Part shown: positions 6,903 through 13,308 of the stretch, piece by piece | How positions within the stretch are numbered: position 1 is the stretch's first letter | Layout of the letters: every line of letters begins with the position of its first letter | From: Zymomonas sp. | GTDB taxonomy: Bacteria > Pseudomonadota > Alphaproteobacteria > Sphingomonadales > Sphingomonadaceae | Direction: 5' to 3' | DNA: 37,332 nt | Assembly: GCA_027489105.1 (NCBI GenBank) | Contig: JAIYAJ010000536.1 | Span: 1-37,332 of the forward strand | The notes under the pieces: generated by a model | Seen by the model: the letters and a program-made list of their open reading frames with translations, nothing else | Database searches by the model: none | Told to the model about the DNA's origin: nothing | Position numbers and translations under genes: made by a program

Positions 6903-7556
6903 ATGACCGCGAAACCCAGATCAGCCCTCAAGAATGATGTCCGGCAGGCGCAGCTGCGCTACATCCAGCGCGTCATGAGCGAGACCGGCCTCAAGCTGTC
7001 GCAGATCGCGCGCATGGCAAAGCTCAGTCACACGGTGCTGACGCGCTTTTTCAATGATCCGGATTATGATGGCACGCTTGAGAACTTGACGATTGCTAGC
7101 ATTGCATCGGCCACCAGCATCCAGGCCCCGCGCGAGCTGCTCGGCGGCGCAGGCGCGGAGTTTCGCGAGCCTGATGCCGAGGTGTTTGACTATGATCTGC
7201 CCGGGCAGGACAGGGTTGTCAGCAACGCCATCCACATGCTGAGCGAGAACCAGCCGCATATTGTGCCGTGGCAGGTCAAGGGCCGGGCACTTGAGCATAT
7301 GGGCTGGCGCGCAGGCGACATTCTTTTGGTTGATCTGAATGCGACACCGGCAGCTGGCGATCTGGTCTGCGTGCAGATCTACGATCTGAGCGTCATGCGG
7401 GCCGAAACGGTGTTTCGCATCTACGAGCCGCCGTTTCTGGTGGCTGTCGGGCCTGATCCGTCAACGTGGAAGCCGCTTTCGGAGACTGACCGCGCCGTGG
7501 CCATAAAGGGCGTTGTGATCAGCACCATCCGACCACGAACGGCGCGCGCGGCCTGA
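6903..7556 (+). CDS. CI-like phage repressor, S24-type fold, probably not self-cleaving
   Basis: A 217-residue repressor divergent from the Cro-like gene. Residues 20-52 hold a helix-turn-helix (GLKLSQIARMAKLSHTVLTRF) and residues 120-215 an S24/LexA-like C-terminal domain (WRAGDILLVDLNATPAAGDLV). In cleavable repressors the segment before GD reads G-(D/N)-SM; here it is GRALEHMGWRAGD (127-139), without the nucleophilic serine, and no clear general-base lysine follows. RecA-driven autocleavage is therefore unlikely. The start at 6903 puts TGTG operators and a hairpin in the leader; an in-frame upstream start at 6825 would translate those sites and is less likely. The gene abuts the convergent lipoprotein gene end to end. 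Confidence 0.82.
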   Translation: MTAKPRSALKNDVRQAQLRYIQRVMSETGLKLSQIARMAKLSHTVLTRFFNDPDYDGTLENLTIASIASATSIQAPRELLGGAGAEFREPDAEVFDYDLPGQDRVVSNAIHMLSENQPHIVPWQVKGRALEHMGWRAGDILLVDLNATPAAGDLVCVQIYDLSVMRAETVFRIYEPPFLVAVGPDPSTWKPLSETDRAVAIKGVVISTIRPRTARAA

Positions 7557-7901
7557 TCAGCGTAGTCCGGCGCGTCTGTTGGTGAGGACTACAGCGACAA
7601 TATCGTCGGTAAACATTTTGTCTGCCGACAATTCAAACAATCGTCTGCGCTCCCCTGTGAGTGGTATGCCCATTGCCGCAACGATCCAGTCTGAATGATG
7701 AGCGCATTGGCTTTTGACGCCAATTGCTACGGTAAAGGCGTCTGACCGCCTGTCATCAACCAATGGCGCTTGCTGCACGACGCATTGTCGCCACTCTTCC
7801 CATCGGCGCGTCGTGTCGATAGGCGCAGGCATGCGGGGAACATCCCACAACGCGCAGCCGCCAACACAGGTCGCTATCGCCAAAACAGCAGACAATTTCA
7901 T
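7557..7901 (-). CDS. Small lipoprotein (possible lysogenic conversion gene)
   Basis: A 114-residue secreted protein. Residues 1-16 form a lipoprotein signal peptide (MKLSAVLAIATCVGGC) with lipobox VGGC. The mature part contains two more cysteines and is unrecognised. The second of two adjacent ATGs was chosen because AGGGA lies 4 bases before it. A plausible own promoter lies upstream on the minus strand (TTGACG near 7930, CTGATA about 18 bases on). It is a single gene facing the repressor gene inside the immunity region, the usual place for a moron expressed in the lysogen. Superinfection exclusion or an envelope change is a guess from location. Confidence 0.72.
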   Translation of the reverse strand: MKLSAVLAIATCVGGCALWDVPRMPAPIDTTRRWEEWRQCVVQQAPLVDDRRSDAFTVAIGVKSQCAHHSDWIVAAMGIPLTGERRRLFELSADKMFTDDIVAVVLTNRRAGLR

Positions 7902-7957
7902 CATTCCCTATCAGGAAGCACAGACCATTGGGCGTCAACGAACATCAAGACCCCAAA

Positions 7958-7973
7958 CGTTTCACGTGAAAAA
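7958..7973. promoter_or_regulatory. parS-like palindrome
   Basis: The core TTTCACGTGAAA (7960-7971) is a perfect 12-bp palindrome. The 16-base window matches the chromosomal ParB-binding consensus TGTTTCACGTGAAACA at 14 of 16 positions. It lies between the lipoprotein promoter and the operator of the rightward operon, which encodes a ParB-like protein 2.6 kb away. A generic operator is the alternative. Confidence 0.6.
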
Positions 7974-7982
7974 ACACCCGCA

Positions 7983-7998
7983 TGTGCTCTTGTGCACA
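7983..7998. promoter_or_regulatory. Repressor operator of the rightward operon
   Basis: TGTGC and GCACA flank TCTTGT, matching the site at 6778-6793 except in the centre. It lies about 60 bases upstream of the first gene of the integrase operon (ATG 8061), so that operon is probably under repressor control. A clear minus-10 box could not be assigned; TATGTT at 8009-8014 is a candidate. Confidence 0.68.
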
Positions 7999-8060
7999 TC
8001 AAGAGGTGTATGTTAGCTCTCTCACACACCGCTGATTTGCGGCCATGAGAGGAGCGCCAC

Positions 8061-8510
8061 ATGACCCACCACACCATCCGCGACGAAAGTCCGGCCAGCC
8101 CATCATCCACCCCATCGCTGACCCCGGCGACAGACAGCGCCCATCGCGTCATCGCCGCAGGCCAGCTGGCTTTGGCCGACAAGCTGGCGCTCAAGGGGAC
8201 CGATGGCTGCAAGGCGCGCGTCAGCATGGCGCTGCAGAATGCCTACCTGCTGGCCATAAGCGCCGAGGTCGATGCCGGCGCGGGCAAGACGGACCTGCAC
8301 ATCGCCTCGACCACGGCCATCGGCTGCATCATCAGCCAGAGCATCGGCATGATCTTCGCCGGCGCGCCCGAGGCGGTGAAGCAGGCCGCGCTGTTCAGCA
8401 CGATCGACGGGGCCGCGCGCTTTGCCGTCAATCAGGTGGCGGCCGGCCCAGCCGTCTTCGTCGATGGCTGCCACGAGACCGTGCGCCTGACCCAGACAGG
8501 TGCGGCATGA
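8061..8510 (+). CDS. First gene of the rightward operon, unknown function
   Basis: A 149-residue protein with a strong ribosome site (AGGAG at 8050-8054). The N-terminal 25 residues are Ser/Thr/Pro-rich. The rest is Ala-rich and helical (RVIAAGQLALADKLALKG, ASTTAIGCIISQSIG). It has no clear membrane segment and no recognised family. It overlaps the next gene by ATGA and lies just behind the repressor operator, so it is likely expressed early. Confidence 0.68.
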   Translation: MTHHTIRDESPASPSSTPSLTPATDSAHRVIAAGQLALADKLALKGTDGCKARVSMALQNAYLLAISAEVDAGAGKTDLHIASTTAIGCIISQSIGMIFAGAPEAVKQAALFSTIDGAARFAVNQVAAGPAVFVDGCHETVRLTQTGAA

Positions 8511-8758
8511 CCCGCCCCGCCATGTTCAGCCGCCTGATCGAGGCGGACCTTGTCGCCCTTGGCTATGTCATCGCCGGCGCCATCACCGGCGTGTTCACGG
8601 TGCTGTTCTGGCTGGGCGGCGTGCCGCTGGCGCTGGTGCTGCCCCATGGCGCGCTGGCCCTGCTGCTGATGGCCTGCGGCGTGCTGATCGAGGCCAGCGC
8701 CCGCCCCGGCTTTTTCGTCAGCGTCGATGACGGCGTCGAAGGCGAGAGGGTCGGTTGA
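8507..8758 (+). CDS. Small two-helix membrane protein
   Basis: An 83-residue protein with two predicted transmembrane helices, about residues 15-38 (ALGYVIAGAITGVFTVLFWL) and 40-62 (LALVLPHGALALLLMACGVL). The C-terminus is acidic. ATGA links it to the previous gene and TGATG to the excisionase-like gene. The function is unknown; early-expressed phage membrane proteins can act in host takeover or exclusion. Confidence 0.7.
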   Translation: MTRPAMFSRLIEADLVALGYVIAGAITGVFTVLFWLGGVPLALVLPHGALALLLMACGVLIEASARPGFFVSVDDGVEGERVG

Positions 8759-9039
8759 TGCTGCACCATTTCCGCATCCTGGCCGACGACGGCGCGGCGC
8801 GCTTTCCCAAGCCAGCGCCAGCGCCGGGATTACTTCCCGATCCATCCGCCCCGACATGGACCGTGCAGGATCTGGCGCAGCTGTTCGGGCGGCCGGCCAT
8901 TGCCGGCGTTCTGCGCGAGTGGCGGCGCGACCACGGCTTTCCCAGCCCGCTGCCCTTCTCGCGCCGGCCGCTGCGCTGGAACCCCGACGCCGTGCTGCGC
9001 TGGAAGGCCGAGCGCGAGCAGCAGGCGGGAAGTCTCTGA
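8758..9039 (+). CDS. Excisionase-like winged-helix protein
   Basis: A 93-residue protein directly upstream of the integrase gene. Residues 33-80 (WTVQDLAQLFGRPAIAGVLREWRRDHGFP, then WNPDAVLRWK) have the pattern of an AlpA/MerR-type DNA-binding protein: a target-recognition helix followed by a typical V-x-x-W end. Proteins of this type next to tyrosine integrases direct excision. The family-level call is moderate. Three tandem copies of the 30-bp element start at its stop codon and fill the gap to the integrase gene. Confidence 0.65.
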   Translation: MLHHFRILADDGAARFPKPAPAPGLLPDPSAPTWTVQDLAQLFGRPAIAGVLREWRRDHGFPSPLPFSRRPLRWNPDAVLRWKAEREQQAGSL

Positions 9040-9069
9040 CGCCTCAAGCAGCCCGAAGGGCGATAGGCG
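9040..9069 (+). repeat. 30-bp palindromic element, copy 3 (tandem 1 of 3)
   Basis: Outer stem CGCCT/AGGCG, inner stem GCCC/GGGC, loop GAA, CAAGCA opposite GAT. It overlaps or abuts the stop codon of the excisionase-like gene. Confidence 0.88.
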
Positions 9070-9078
9070 CACCATCAC

Positions 9079-9108
9079 CGCCTCAAGCAGCCCGAAGGGC
9101 GATAGGCC
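9079..9108 (+). repeat. 30-bp palindromic element, copy 4 (tandem 2 of 3)
   Basis: CGCCT/AGGCC outer stem with one terminal mismatch, inner GCCC/GGGC, loop GAA. Nine bases separate it from copy 3. Confidence 0.88.
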
Positions 9109-9116
9109 AACACAAC

Positions 9117-9146
9117 CGCCTCAAGCAGCGCGAAGCGCGATAGGCC
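9117..9146 (+). repeat. 30-bp palindromic element, copy 5 (tandem 3 of 3)
   Basis: CGCCT/AGGCC outer stem with one terminal mismatch, inner stem switched to GCGC/GCGC, loop GAA. It ends 18 bases before the integrase ATG. Confidence 0.88.
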
Positions 9147-9164
9147 AACATAAAGACCCCTTCC

Positions 9165-10406
9165 ATGCCCCGCACGCTCAACCCGCATCGCTACCTCGTC
9201 CGCAAGTCCGGCAGCCGCAACTGGTACTGGCGGCCGCCCGTCTGGCTCAAGGGCCATTTCAGGGATCAGGCGCTGGGCACGGACAGGATCAGCGCCGAGG
9301 ACGAGGCCCGCCGCCTCAACCGCATGGTCGACAACTGGCTGAAGGAGGGCGGCCAGCAGAAGCTGAGCGAGGGCAGGCTCGCCAAGGCCAAACCCGTGGC
9401 GCTGAACAGCGTCGGCGAGATGCTGGCGCTGTATCGCCAGGGCGGCAGCGTCAGGACCATGCGCGACAGCACAGCCACGGCGGCGCGGCCCATCCTGGCC
9501 ATGATCGAGGCGCGCTTCGCCCACGAGCCGCTCTATGCCGTGCGCCGCCCGGTGGTGCGCGCCTGGCTGGACGGGATCAGGGCGCGCGCCCCCGGCACGG
9601 CGCGGCAGGTCGGCATCCGCTTCCGCGCCGTCTGGAACTGGGCGCTTGAGCAGGAGCTGACCGCGCTGCCCAATCCGCTGGTCAAGCTTCGCTCCGCCGG
9701 CGGCAAGGCGCTGATCGGCTCCGGCGGCAAGCGCAAGGCGCTGATGAGCTGGGCCGACATCACCGCGCTGGTCGCGGCCGCAGATGCGCTGGCAAGGGCC
9801 GCGCGCGGCGGCATGCCTCACAACCGCGGCGGCGCGGTCGCAGCCGACAGGCCGGGCGACTTCATCCGGCTCGGCCATCTCATCCTGCTGGCCAGCCTCT
9901 GCGTCATGCGCAAGTCCGATGCGGTCATGGCGCGGCGCAGCTGGTTCCGCTGGCACGGCCCGCTCGACACAGGCCACTGGCGGCTCAGCTATCGCCAGTC
10001 GAAAAGCATGGTCAAGGGGCGCGGCGGCCAGCTCGAGGGCGGCCGCCACATCGACATGGCCCTGCCGGCCGAGCTGGCCACGCGGCTGGCTGTCTGGCTG
10101 GCCGAGACCGCGCACGATCCCGAGGCGCGGCTCTATCCTTTCGGCGATGACCACGCCGCCCGCCTGTTCGGCATGGTCCGCCGGCAGGCGCGGCTGACCA
10201 GGCCGGCCATCGATCCGGCGGTCACCCTGCGCGACGCCCGCCGCTCCGGCTTCGTCATCTATGCGCTCAGCGGCGTCACGGTCGAGAACATCTGCTCGAT
10301 GAGCGGCCACACCATCAAGGAAGGCTACGACATCGTCGAACACTACCTGCCGCGCACAGCCGCCCAGGCCGACAAGGCCGTCAGCATGCTGAGGCTGGCG
10401 GGGTAG
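9165..10406 (+). CDS. int: Tyrosine recombinase (phage integrase)
   Basis: A 413-residue integrase that inserts the phage at a tRNA gene. Residues 1-60 are a basic arm-binding region (RKSGSRNWYW), 75-180 a SAM-like core-binding domain and 195-405 the catalytic domain. Catalytic residues visible are Arg249 (CVMRKSDAV), Arg359 in LRDARRSG (the box usually HxxR, with its histidine replaced), His382 in SGHTIKEG and the nucleophile Tyr394 (EHYLP). The ribosome site is weak, and three hairpin elements lie in the leader, so translation may be controlled. Its likely attP is 2.5 kb downstream at 12872-12916, at the end of the operon rather than beside the gene. The 30-bp element copy 6 follows its stop codon. 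Confidence 0.93.
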   Translation: MPRTLNPHRYLVRKSGSRNWYWRPPVWLKGHFRDQALGTDRISAEDEARRLNRMVDNWLKEGGQQKLSEGRLAKAKPVALNSVGEMLALYRQGGSVRTMRDSTATAARPILAMIEARFAHEPLYAVRRPVVRAWLDGIRARAPGTARQVGIRFRAVWNWALEQELTALPNPLVKLRSAGGKALIGSGGKRKALMSWADITALVAAADALARAARGGMPHNRGGAVAADRPGDFIRLGHLILLASLCVMRKSDAVMARRSWFRWHGPLDTGHWRLSYRQSKSMVKGRGGQLEGGRHIDMALPAELATRLAVWLAETAHDPEARLYPFGDDHAARLFGMVRRQARLTRPAIDPAVTLRDARRSGFVIYALSGVTVENICSMSGHTIKEGYDIVEHYLPRTAAQADKAVSMLRLAG

Positions 10407-10408
10407 TT

Positions 10409-10438
10409 GGCCTACCGCCCTTCGGGCTGCTTGAGGCC
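10409..10438 (-). repeat. 30-bp palindromic element, copy 6
   Basis: GGCCT/AGGCC outer stem, GCCC/GGGC inner stem, loop GAA, CAAGCA opposite GGT. It begins two bases after the integrase stop. The outer flank (10439-10451) carries GCGCGAAGCGGCT on the minus strand, shared with copies 13 and 14. Confidence 0.88.
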
Positions 10439-10535
10439 AGCCGCTTCGCGCTCTCCGAGAGCCAACCATTCCATCATCCACCCACCCGTTGCGTGTTGCG
10501 TCCCGCGTCTCACCCCTCACCAGAAGGATCAGCCC

Positions 10536-11360
10536 ATGCGCGGCATTGACCTCAGACACATCAAGCCGCTTGACAAGGCGGAGATCGGCAGCCCGGGGCC
10601 AGCGCCGCAGCTCGAATGGCTGCCGGTGTCGCAGCTCAAGTTCGATGACAGCTACCAGCGCAGGATTGCCAAACTTGGCGAGAAGCATGTGCGCCAGATC
10701 GCGCGCGCGTTCGACTGGCGCTTGTTCGCCCCGGTCATTGTCGCGCCCATCGAGGGGGGGGGCTTTGCAGTGATTGACGGGCAGCATCGCAGCCACGCCG
10801 CCGCCCTGCGCGGCATCGACAAGGTGCCCTGCCAGATCGTCATGGCCGACCGTGCTATGCAGGCCCGCGCCTTTGCCGGGATGAACGGTAATCAGGCCAT
10901 CCGCCTTGCGCCTTATCAGGTGCACCGCGCCGCGCTGGCGGCTGGTGATCCCAAGGCCAAGGCACTGGCCGATGTCTGCGAGCAAGCCGGTGCGGTCATC
11001 GTCGCCAACAAGACGGCAGCCAAGATGGAACGCGGCGACACCATTGCCGTCAACACGATCTACCGCATGATTGCCGAGCACGGACCGCAGGTCACGACGG
11101 CCGCGCTCGAGGCCATCATCAAGACGGCAGACGGCCACCCCGGTCTCGTCATCGCCCTGGCCATCACCGCCTATGCCGCCCTGTTCCGGCGCAGGCCGGA
11201 CCTGCCCGATTTTGATGGCCTGCTTGACGCGCTCGACGACTTCGACCTGCCCGCCGCGATGGCCGAGGCGCAGGCGGCTTCGGTCAAGAGCGCCCAGCAG
11301 CGCGACGTGCTGGCCGACAAGATCGAGCAGTTCCTCGACCATGGCAGGATTGGCAAATGA
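10536..11360 (+). CDS. ParB/Srx-fold protein
   Basis: A 274-residue protein with an N-terminal ParB-like domain. Residues 27-60 carry LPVSQLKFDDSYQRRI and residues 81-85 DGQHR followed by SHAAA, the G-x-H-R nucleotide-binding box of ParB-type CTPases and ParB-like nucleases. Residues 105-250 are helical with no clear second HTH, and no ParA gene is present, so it is not a full partition system. Phage proteins of this type may act as nucleases, regulators or ParB mimics. The start has AAGGA 8 bases upstream. A near-consensus parS site is present at 7958-7973, which makes a DNA-binding role worth testing. Overlap with the next gene is ATGA. Confidence 0.75.
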   Translation: MRGIDLRHIKPLDKAEIGSPGPAPQLEWLPVSQLKFDDSYQRRIAKLGEKHVRQIARAFDWRLFAPVIVAPIEGGGFAVIDGQHRSHAAALRGIDKVPCQIVMADRAMQARAFAGMNGNQAIRLAPYQVHRAALAAGDPKAKALADVCEQAGAVIVANKTAAKMERGDTIAVNTIYRMIAEHGPQVTTAALEAIIKTADGHPGLVIALAITAYAALFRRRPDLPDFDGLLDALDDFDLPAAMAEAQAASVKSAQQRDVLADKIEQFLDHGRIGK

Positions 11361-11653
11361 CCACGGACGCCGCCACGCTCCACCAGCACCGCCAGACATG
11401 GCGGCGTATGAATGGCAAGCACAGAAGGGCGCTTGAGATGCTGGCCGATGCACCGGCTGTTGCCGAAGGGCCATTCCAGCACAACCGCTTCTGGACGCTC
11501 TACCGCGCCCCGATCAGCCGCCCCACGCTCGAAGCCCTCGATCGCGCCTTCGCGGTCGAGATCACCCGCACCGGCAGCTGCGAAGCCGCCCGCATCAGCC
11601 CCCACGGCCTGGCCATCCTGGCTGCCGCAAACCACAACACCGGAGCACCATGA
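11357..11653 (+). CDS. Small protein, unknown function
   Basis: A 98-residue basic protein of the rightward operon, linked by ATGA overlaps on both sides. The sequence RRALEMLADAP followed by HNRFWTLYRAP and ISPHGLAIL suggests a small winged-helix fold in which a helix pair precedes a wing, but this is only a pattern reading. No family is recognised. Confidence 0.65.
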   Translation: MTTDAATLHQHRQTWRRMNGKHRRALEMLADAPAVAEGPFQHNRFWTLYRAPISRPTLEALDRAFAVEITRTGSCEAARISPHGLAILAAANHNTGAP

Positions 11654-11985
11654 TGGACCAAGACGACAGGATCATGCAGGCCGCCAAACGCAACCGAGAG
11701 ACCAACATCAGCGACATGCTTGATCTGGTCGCGGCCGAGCTGACGCGCGCCTATCACAAGCATCCGAAGCCGCAGACAAGCCTGCATGAGGGCTATGCCG
11801 TGCTGCTCGAGGAAGTCGACGAACTTTGGGACAGCATCAAGATGAACGAGAACGGCAACGCCCTGATCGAGGCCCTGCAGGTGGCTGCCATGGCCGTCAG
11901 GCTGATCATTGACCACGGCGGTGAGTACGCCGTCGATCAGCTGCGCACGCGCGATCGCATCAAGCAGATGGGAGGCGGTTTGTGA
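11650..11985 (+). CDS. MazG-like nucleotide pyrophosphohydrolase
   Basis: A 111-residue all-helical protein. Residues 54-58 read EEVDE, the metal-binding EExxE signature of MazG/dUTPase-2 type NTP pyrophosphohydrolases, followed after about 17 residues by ALIEALQVAAMA, matching the second helix of that fold although the usual E-x-x-D pair is only partly kept. Such enzymes hydrolyse NTPs or dNTPs, and phage versions alter nucleotide or alarmone pools. Two ATGs are adjacent (11650, 11653). The gene ends in a GTGA overlap with its neighbour. Confidence 0.62.
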   Translation: MMDQDDRIMQAAKRNRETNISDMLDLVAAELTRAYHKHPKPQTSLHEGYAVLLEEVDELWDSIKMNENGNALIEALQVAAMAVRLIIDHGGEYAVDQLRTRDRIKQMGGGL

Positions 11986-12188
11986 GCACACCACCCCAGA
12001 CCATCTCCGCCCAGCTCGAGGCCTTCGCCGCGCAGCTGTTGGCCGACGCGAAGGCGCAGGGCCTGACCATGGAGACCCTGACAGACGGCTCTGTCGTCAC
12101 GCAGGGCACCAGCGAACCCCTCCGCCTCGCCCGCGTCGCGCGCCTGGTCGAGATCGCAGCCGAGATCATGAAGGAGGTCGGACGATGA
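11982..12188 (+). CDS. Small protein, unknown function (GTG start)
   Basis: A 68-residue helical protein. The GTG at 11982 overlaps the previous stop (GTGA) and has GGAGG about 8 bases upstream, which decides the start. The sequence AQLEAFAAQLLADAKAQGL suggests an amphipathic helix or coiled coil. No family is recognised. Confidence 0.66.
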   Translation: MSTPPQTISAQLEAFAAQLLADAKAQGLTMETLTDGSVVTQGTSEPLRLARVARLVEIAAEIMKEVGR

Positions 12189-12385
12189 AATGCGGAAGCT
12201 GCCGCTGGTTTCAGCGTGCCATTCACGATGGCTGGTGTCTCTACAAACCACCTATGCCCCAGCACTGGCAAGAGCGCATCGGGACGGGCCATCTGCCAAC
12301 AGTGAACCATCTCATGGGTTGCCACCACCACAGCCCGCGCCATCTGGCATGGAGATTGCCATCACGGAAGGAGGTCGGACGGTGA
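12185..12385 (+). CDS. Small Cys-rich (zinc ribbon-like) protein
   Basis: A 66-residue protein opening with MKCGSCRWF, a CxxC knuckle, with further cysteines in DGWCLY and MGCHHH. Four cysteines in this spacing suggest a zinc-binding mini-domain, as in many short proteins of alphaproteobacterial prophages. It overlaps both neighbours (ATGA, GTGA). The function is unknown. Confidence 0.66.
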   Translation: MKCGSCRWFQRAIHDGWCLYKPPMPQHWQERIGTGHLPTVNHLMGCHHHSPRHLAWRLPSRKEVGR

Positions 12386-12603
12386 AGCAAATTCCTGTTG
12401 AAGCTGAGGACGAGGTAAAGCAAGTTCCTTGGCAGATTGGCGCGCTGGTGCGCCTTAAAAGTGGTGGACCGCTGATGACGATCATGAACGCCGACTGTGT
12501 CGACGTTGAATGCTGGTGGTTTGACGGTCCAAAGTGCAACCGACGAGAATTTCACAGGAAAATAATTGAGCCTGGCGAAAAGGGAGATGACATCCCGTAC
12601 TGA
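12382..12603 (+). CDS. DUF2158-like small protein (GTG start)
   Basis: A 73-residue protein. The core GALVRLKSGGPLMTIMN, then VECWWFDG and REFHRKIIEPG, follows the DUF2158 (YodC-type) pattern of a small SH3-like barrel. The start is GTG at 12382, with AAGGAGGT just upstream and a GTGA overlap. Its role is unknown in both phage and bacteria; the family is common in prophage operons. Confidence 0.75.
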   Translation: MKQIPVEAEDEVKQVPWQIGALVRLKSGGPLMTIMNADCVDVECWWFDGPKCNRREFHRKIIEPGEKGDDIPY

Positions 12604-12604
12604 C

Positions 12605-12859
12605 ATGTTGAATGCTAAGGTGACCTTCCCCTACATCTTCCGCTGGAACCGCCTCGGCCGAGGCGGCCAGCTCTGCACCGTCACAGCGCGCGGCAGCCTC
12701 AACAGCTGCCGCGTTGTCTTTTGTGATGGCCACGTGATGATCACCAGCCGCAACGCCCTGCGCAGGGCCGCTCCGGACCAAAATGCACCGGCAGATGCAC
12801 GATGCACCGGAAGCACGGTTTGTTCTGGTCATGAAAAAGCCGCCAAGCCCTTGACCTGA
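12605..12859 (+). CDS. Small basic protein at the operon end, unknown function
   Basis: An 84-residue protein with the N-terminal block KVTFPYIFRWNRLGR, a sequence found in short proteins at the integration end of many proteobacterial prophages, followed by VTARGSLNSCRVVFCDGHVMITSRNALRR. The start could also be ATG 12587, which has AGGGAG close by. The C-terminal codons run over a cluster of ATGCAC repeats that may be integrase arm sites, so the gene tail and the attP arm overlap. Confidence 0.65.
   Translation: MLNAKVTFPYIFRWNRLGRGGQLCTVTARGSLNSCRVVFCDGHVMITSRNALRRAAPDQNAPADARCTGSTVCSGHEKAAKPLT
12780..12807 (+). promoter_or_regulatory. Candidate integrase arm-binding repeats (left of attP)
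   Basis: ATGCAC occurs three times (12783, 12795, 12802), two of them as ATGCACCGG; the first is within AAAATGCAC. AAAATGCAC recurs in the same direction at 12950-12958 on the other side of the attP core. Direct repeats on both sides of the core are what arm-type sites of tyrosine integrases look like. Confidence 0.5.
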
Positions 12860-12868
12860 CGGCGTTTT
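12834..12868. terminator. Terminator-like sequence between converging operons
   Basis: AAAAAGCCGCC on the left and GACGGCGTTTT on the right can form a short GCCG/CGGC or CGCC/GGCG stem with A and T runs outside, so it could act in either direction. The stem is only 4 bp with a long loop, so the call is weak. Its place, between the last rightward gene and attP, is right for a terminator. Confidence 0.4.
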
Positions 12869-12871
12869 ATG

Positions 12872-12916
<45 letters not shown>

Positions 12917-12949
12917 CGTAAGCCAAGTTGTTTGTTATCAATGCCTTGC

Positions 12950-12958
12950 AAAATGCAC
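12950..12958 (+). promoter_or_regulatory. Candidate integrase arm site (right of attP)
   Basis: AAAATGCAC, identical to 12780-12788 and in the same orientation, 33 bases beyond the attP core. Confidence 0.42.
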
Positions 12959-12993
12959 GCATATCAAGAACAGCGATGCTCAACATTGATGGT

Positions 12994-13290
12994 TCATGAT
13001 TGCGGCAGCTTCAGGCCCGCTGCCTTGAGGCCCACCACGATCAGCGCGATCAGGCCGGTGATCAGCGCGCCGACGATGGCCTTGCCGACCCAGCCCGACA
13101 CCACATCGAACCGCCCGCGCATCGAGCGCACGAAGTCGAAATCCTTGCGGGCCAGCATGCGGTCTTCCGGTTCGTGCAGCATCAGCCCTGCGTCGAACAG
13201 CTCGGCGCGCACGGCCGTGCGCACATTCTCGCGGATGATCTCCGCAAGGCGTTCTTCGGTGATGGTGATGGTCTTGGCCCGCGCTGTCAT
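12994..13290 (-). CDS. Small membrane protein at the end of the late operon (holin candidate)
   Basis: A 98-residue protein with a charged helical N-terminus (ERLAEIIRENVRTAVRAEL) and one C-terminal transmembrane helix, about residues 69-90 (IVGALITGLIALIVVGL). The order long charged helix, RGRFDVVSGW, then membrane helix resembles DUF6127-type phage proteins. It is the last gene of the leftward late operon, 78 bases from attP. A holin-like role is possible because no other holin is evident except the endolysin tail, but the topology is not decisive. Confidence 0.6.
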   Translation of the reverse strand: MTARAKTITITEERLAEIIRENVRTAVRAELFDAGLMLHEPEDRMLARKDFDFVRSMRGRFDVVSGWVGKAIVGALITGLIALIVVGLKAAGLKLPQS

Positions 13291-13308
13291 GTGAGGCTAT
13301 CCATTCAA

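Noticed and set aside
9040..9146. CRISPR array
   Set aside because: Three tandem repeats with only 8-9 bases between them, no spacers of normal length and no cas genes; the units are the dispersed 30-bp element.
10536..11360. Complete ParABS partition system
   Set aside because: No ParA ATPase gene is present and the ParB-like protein lacks a clear second HTH; the integrase and attP show that the phage normally integrates.
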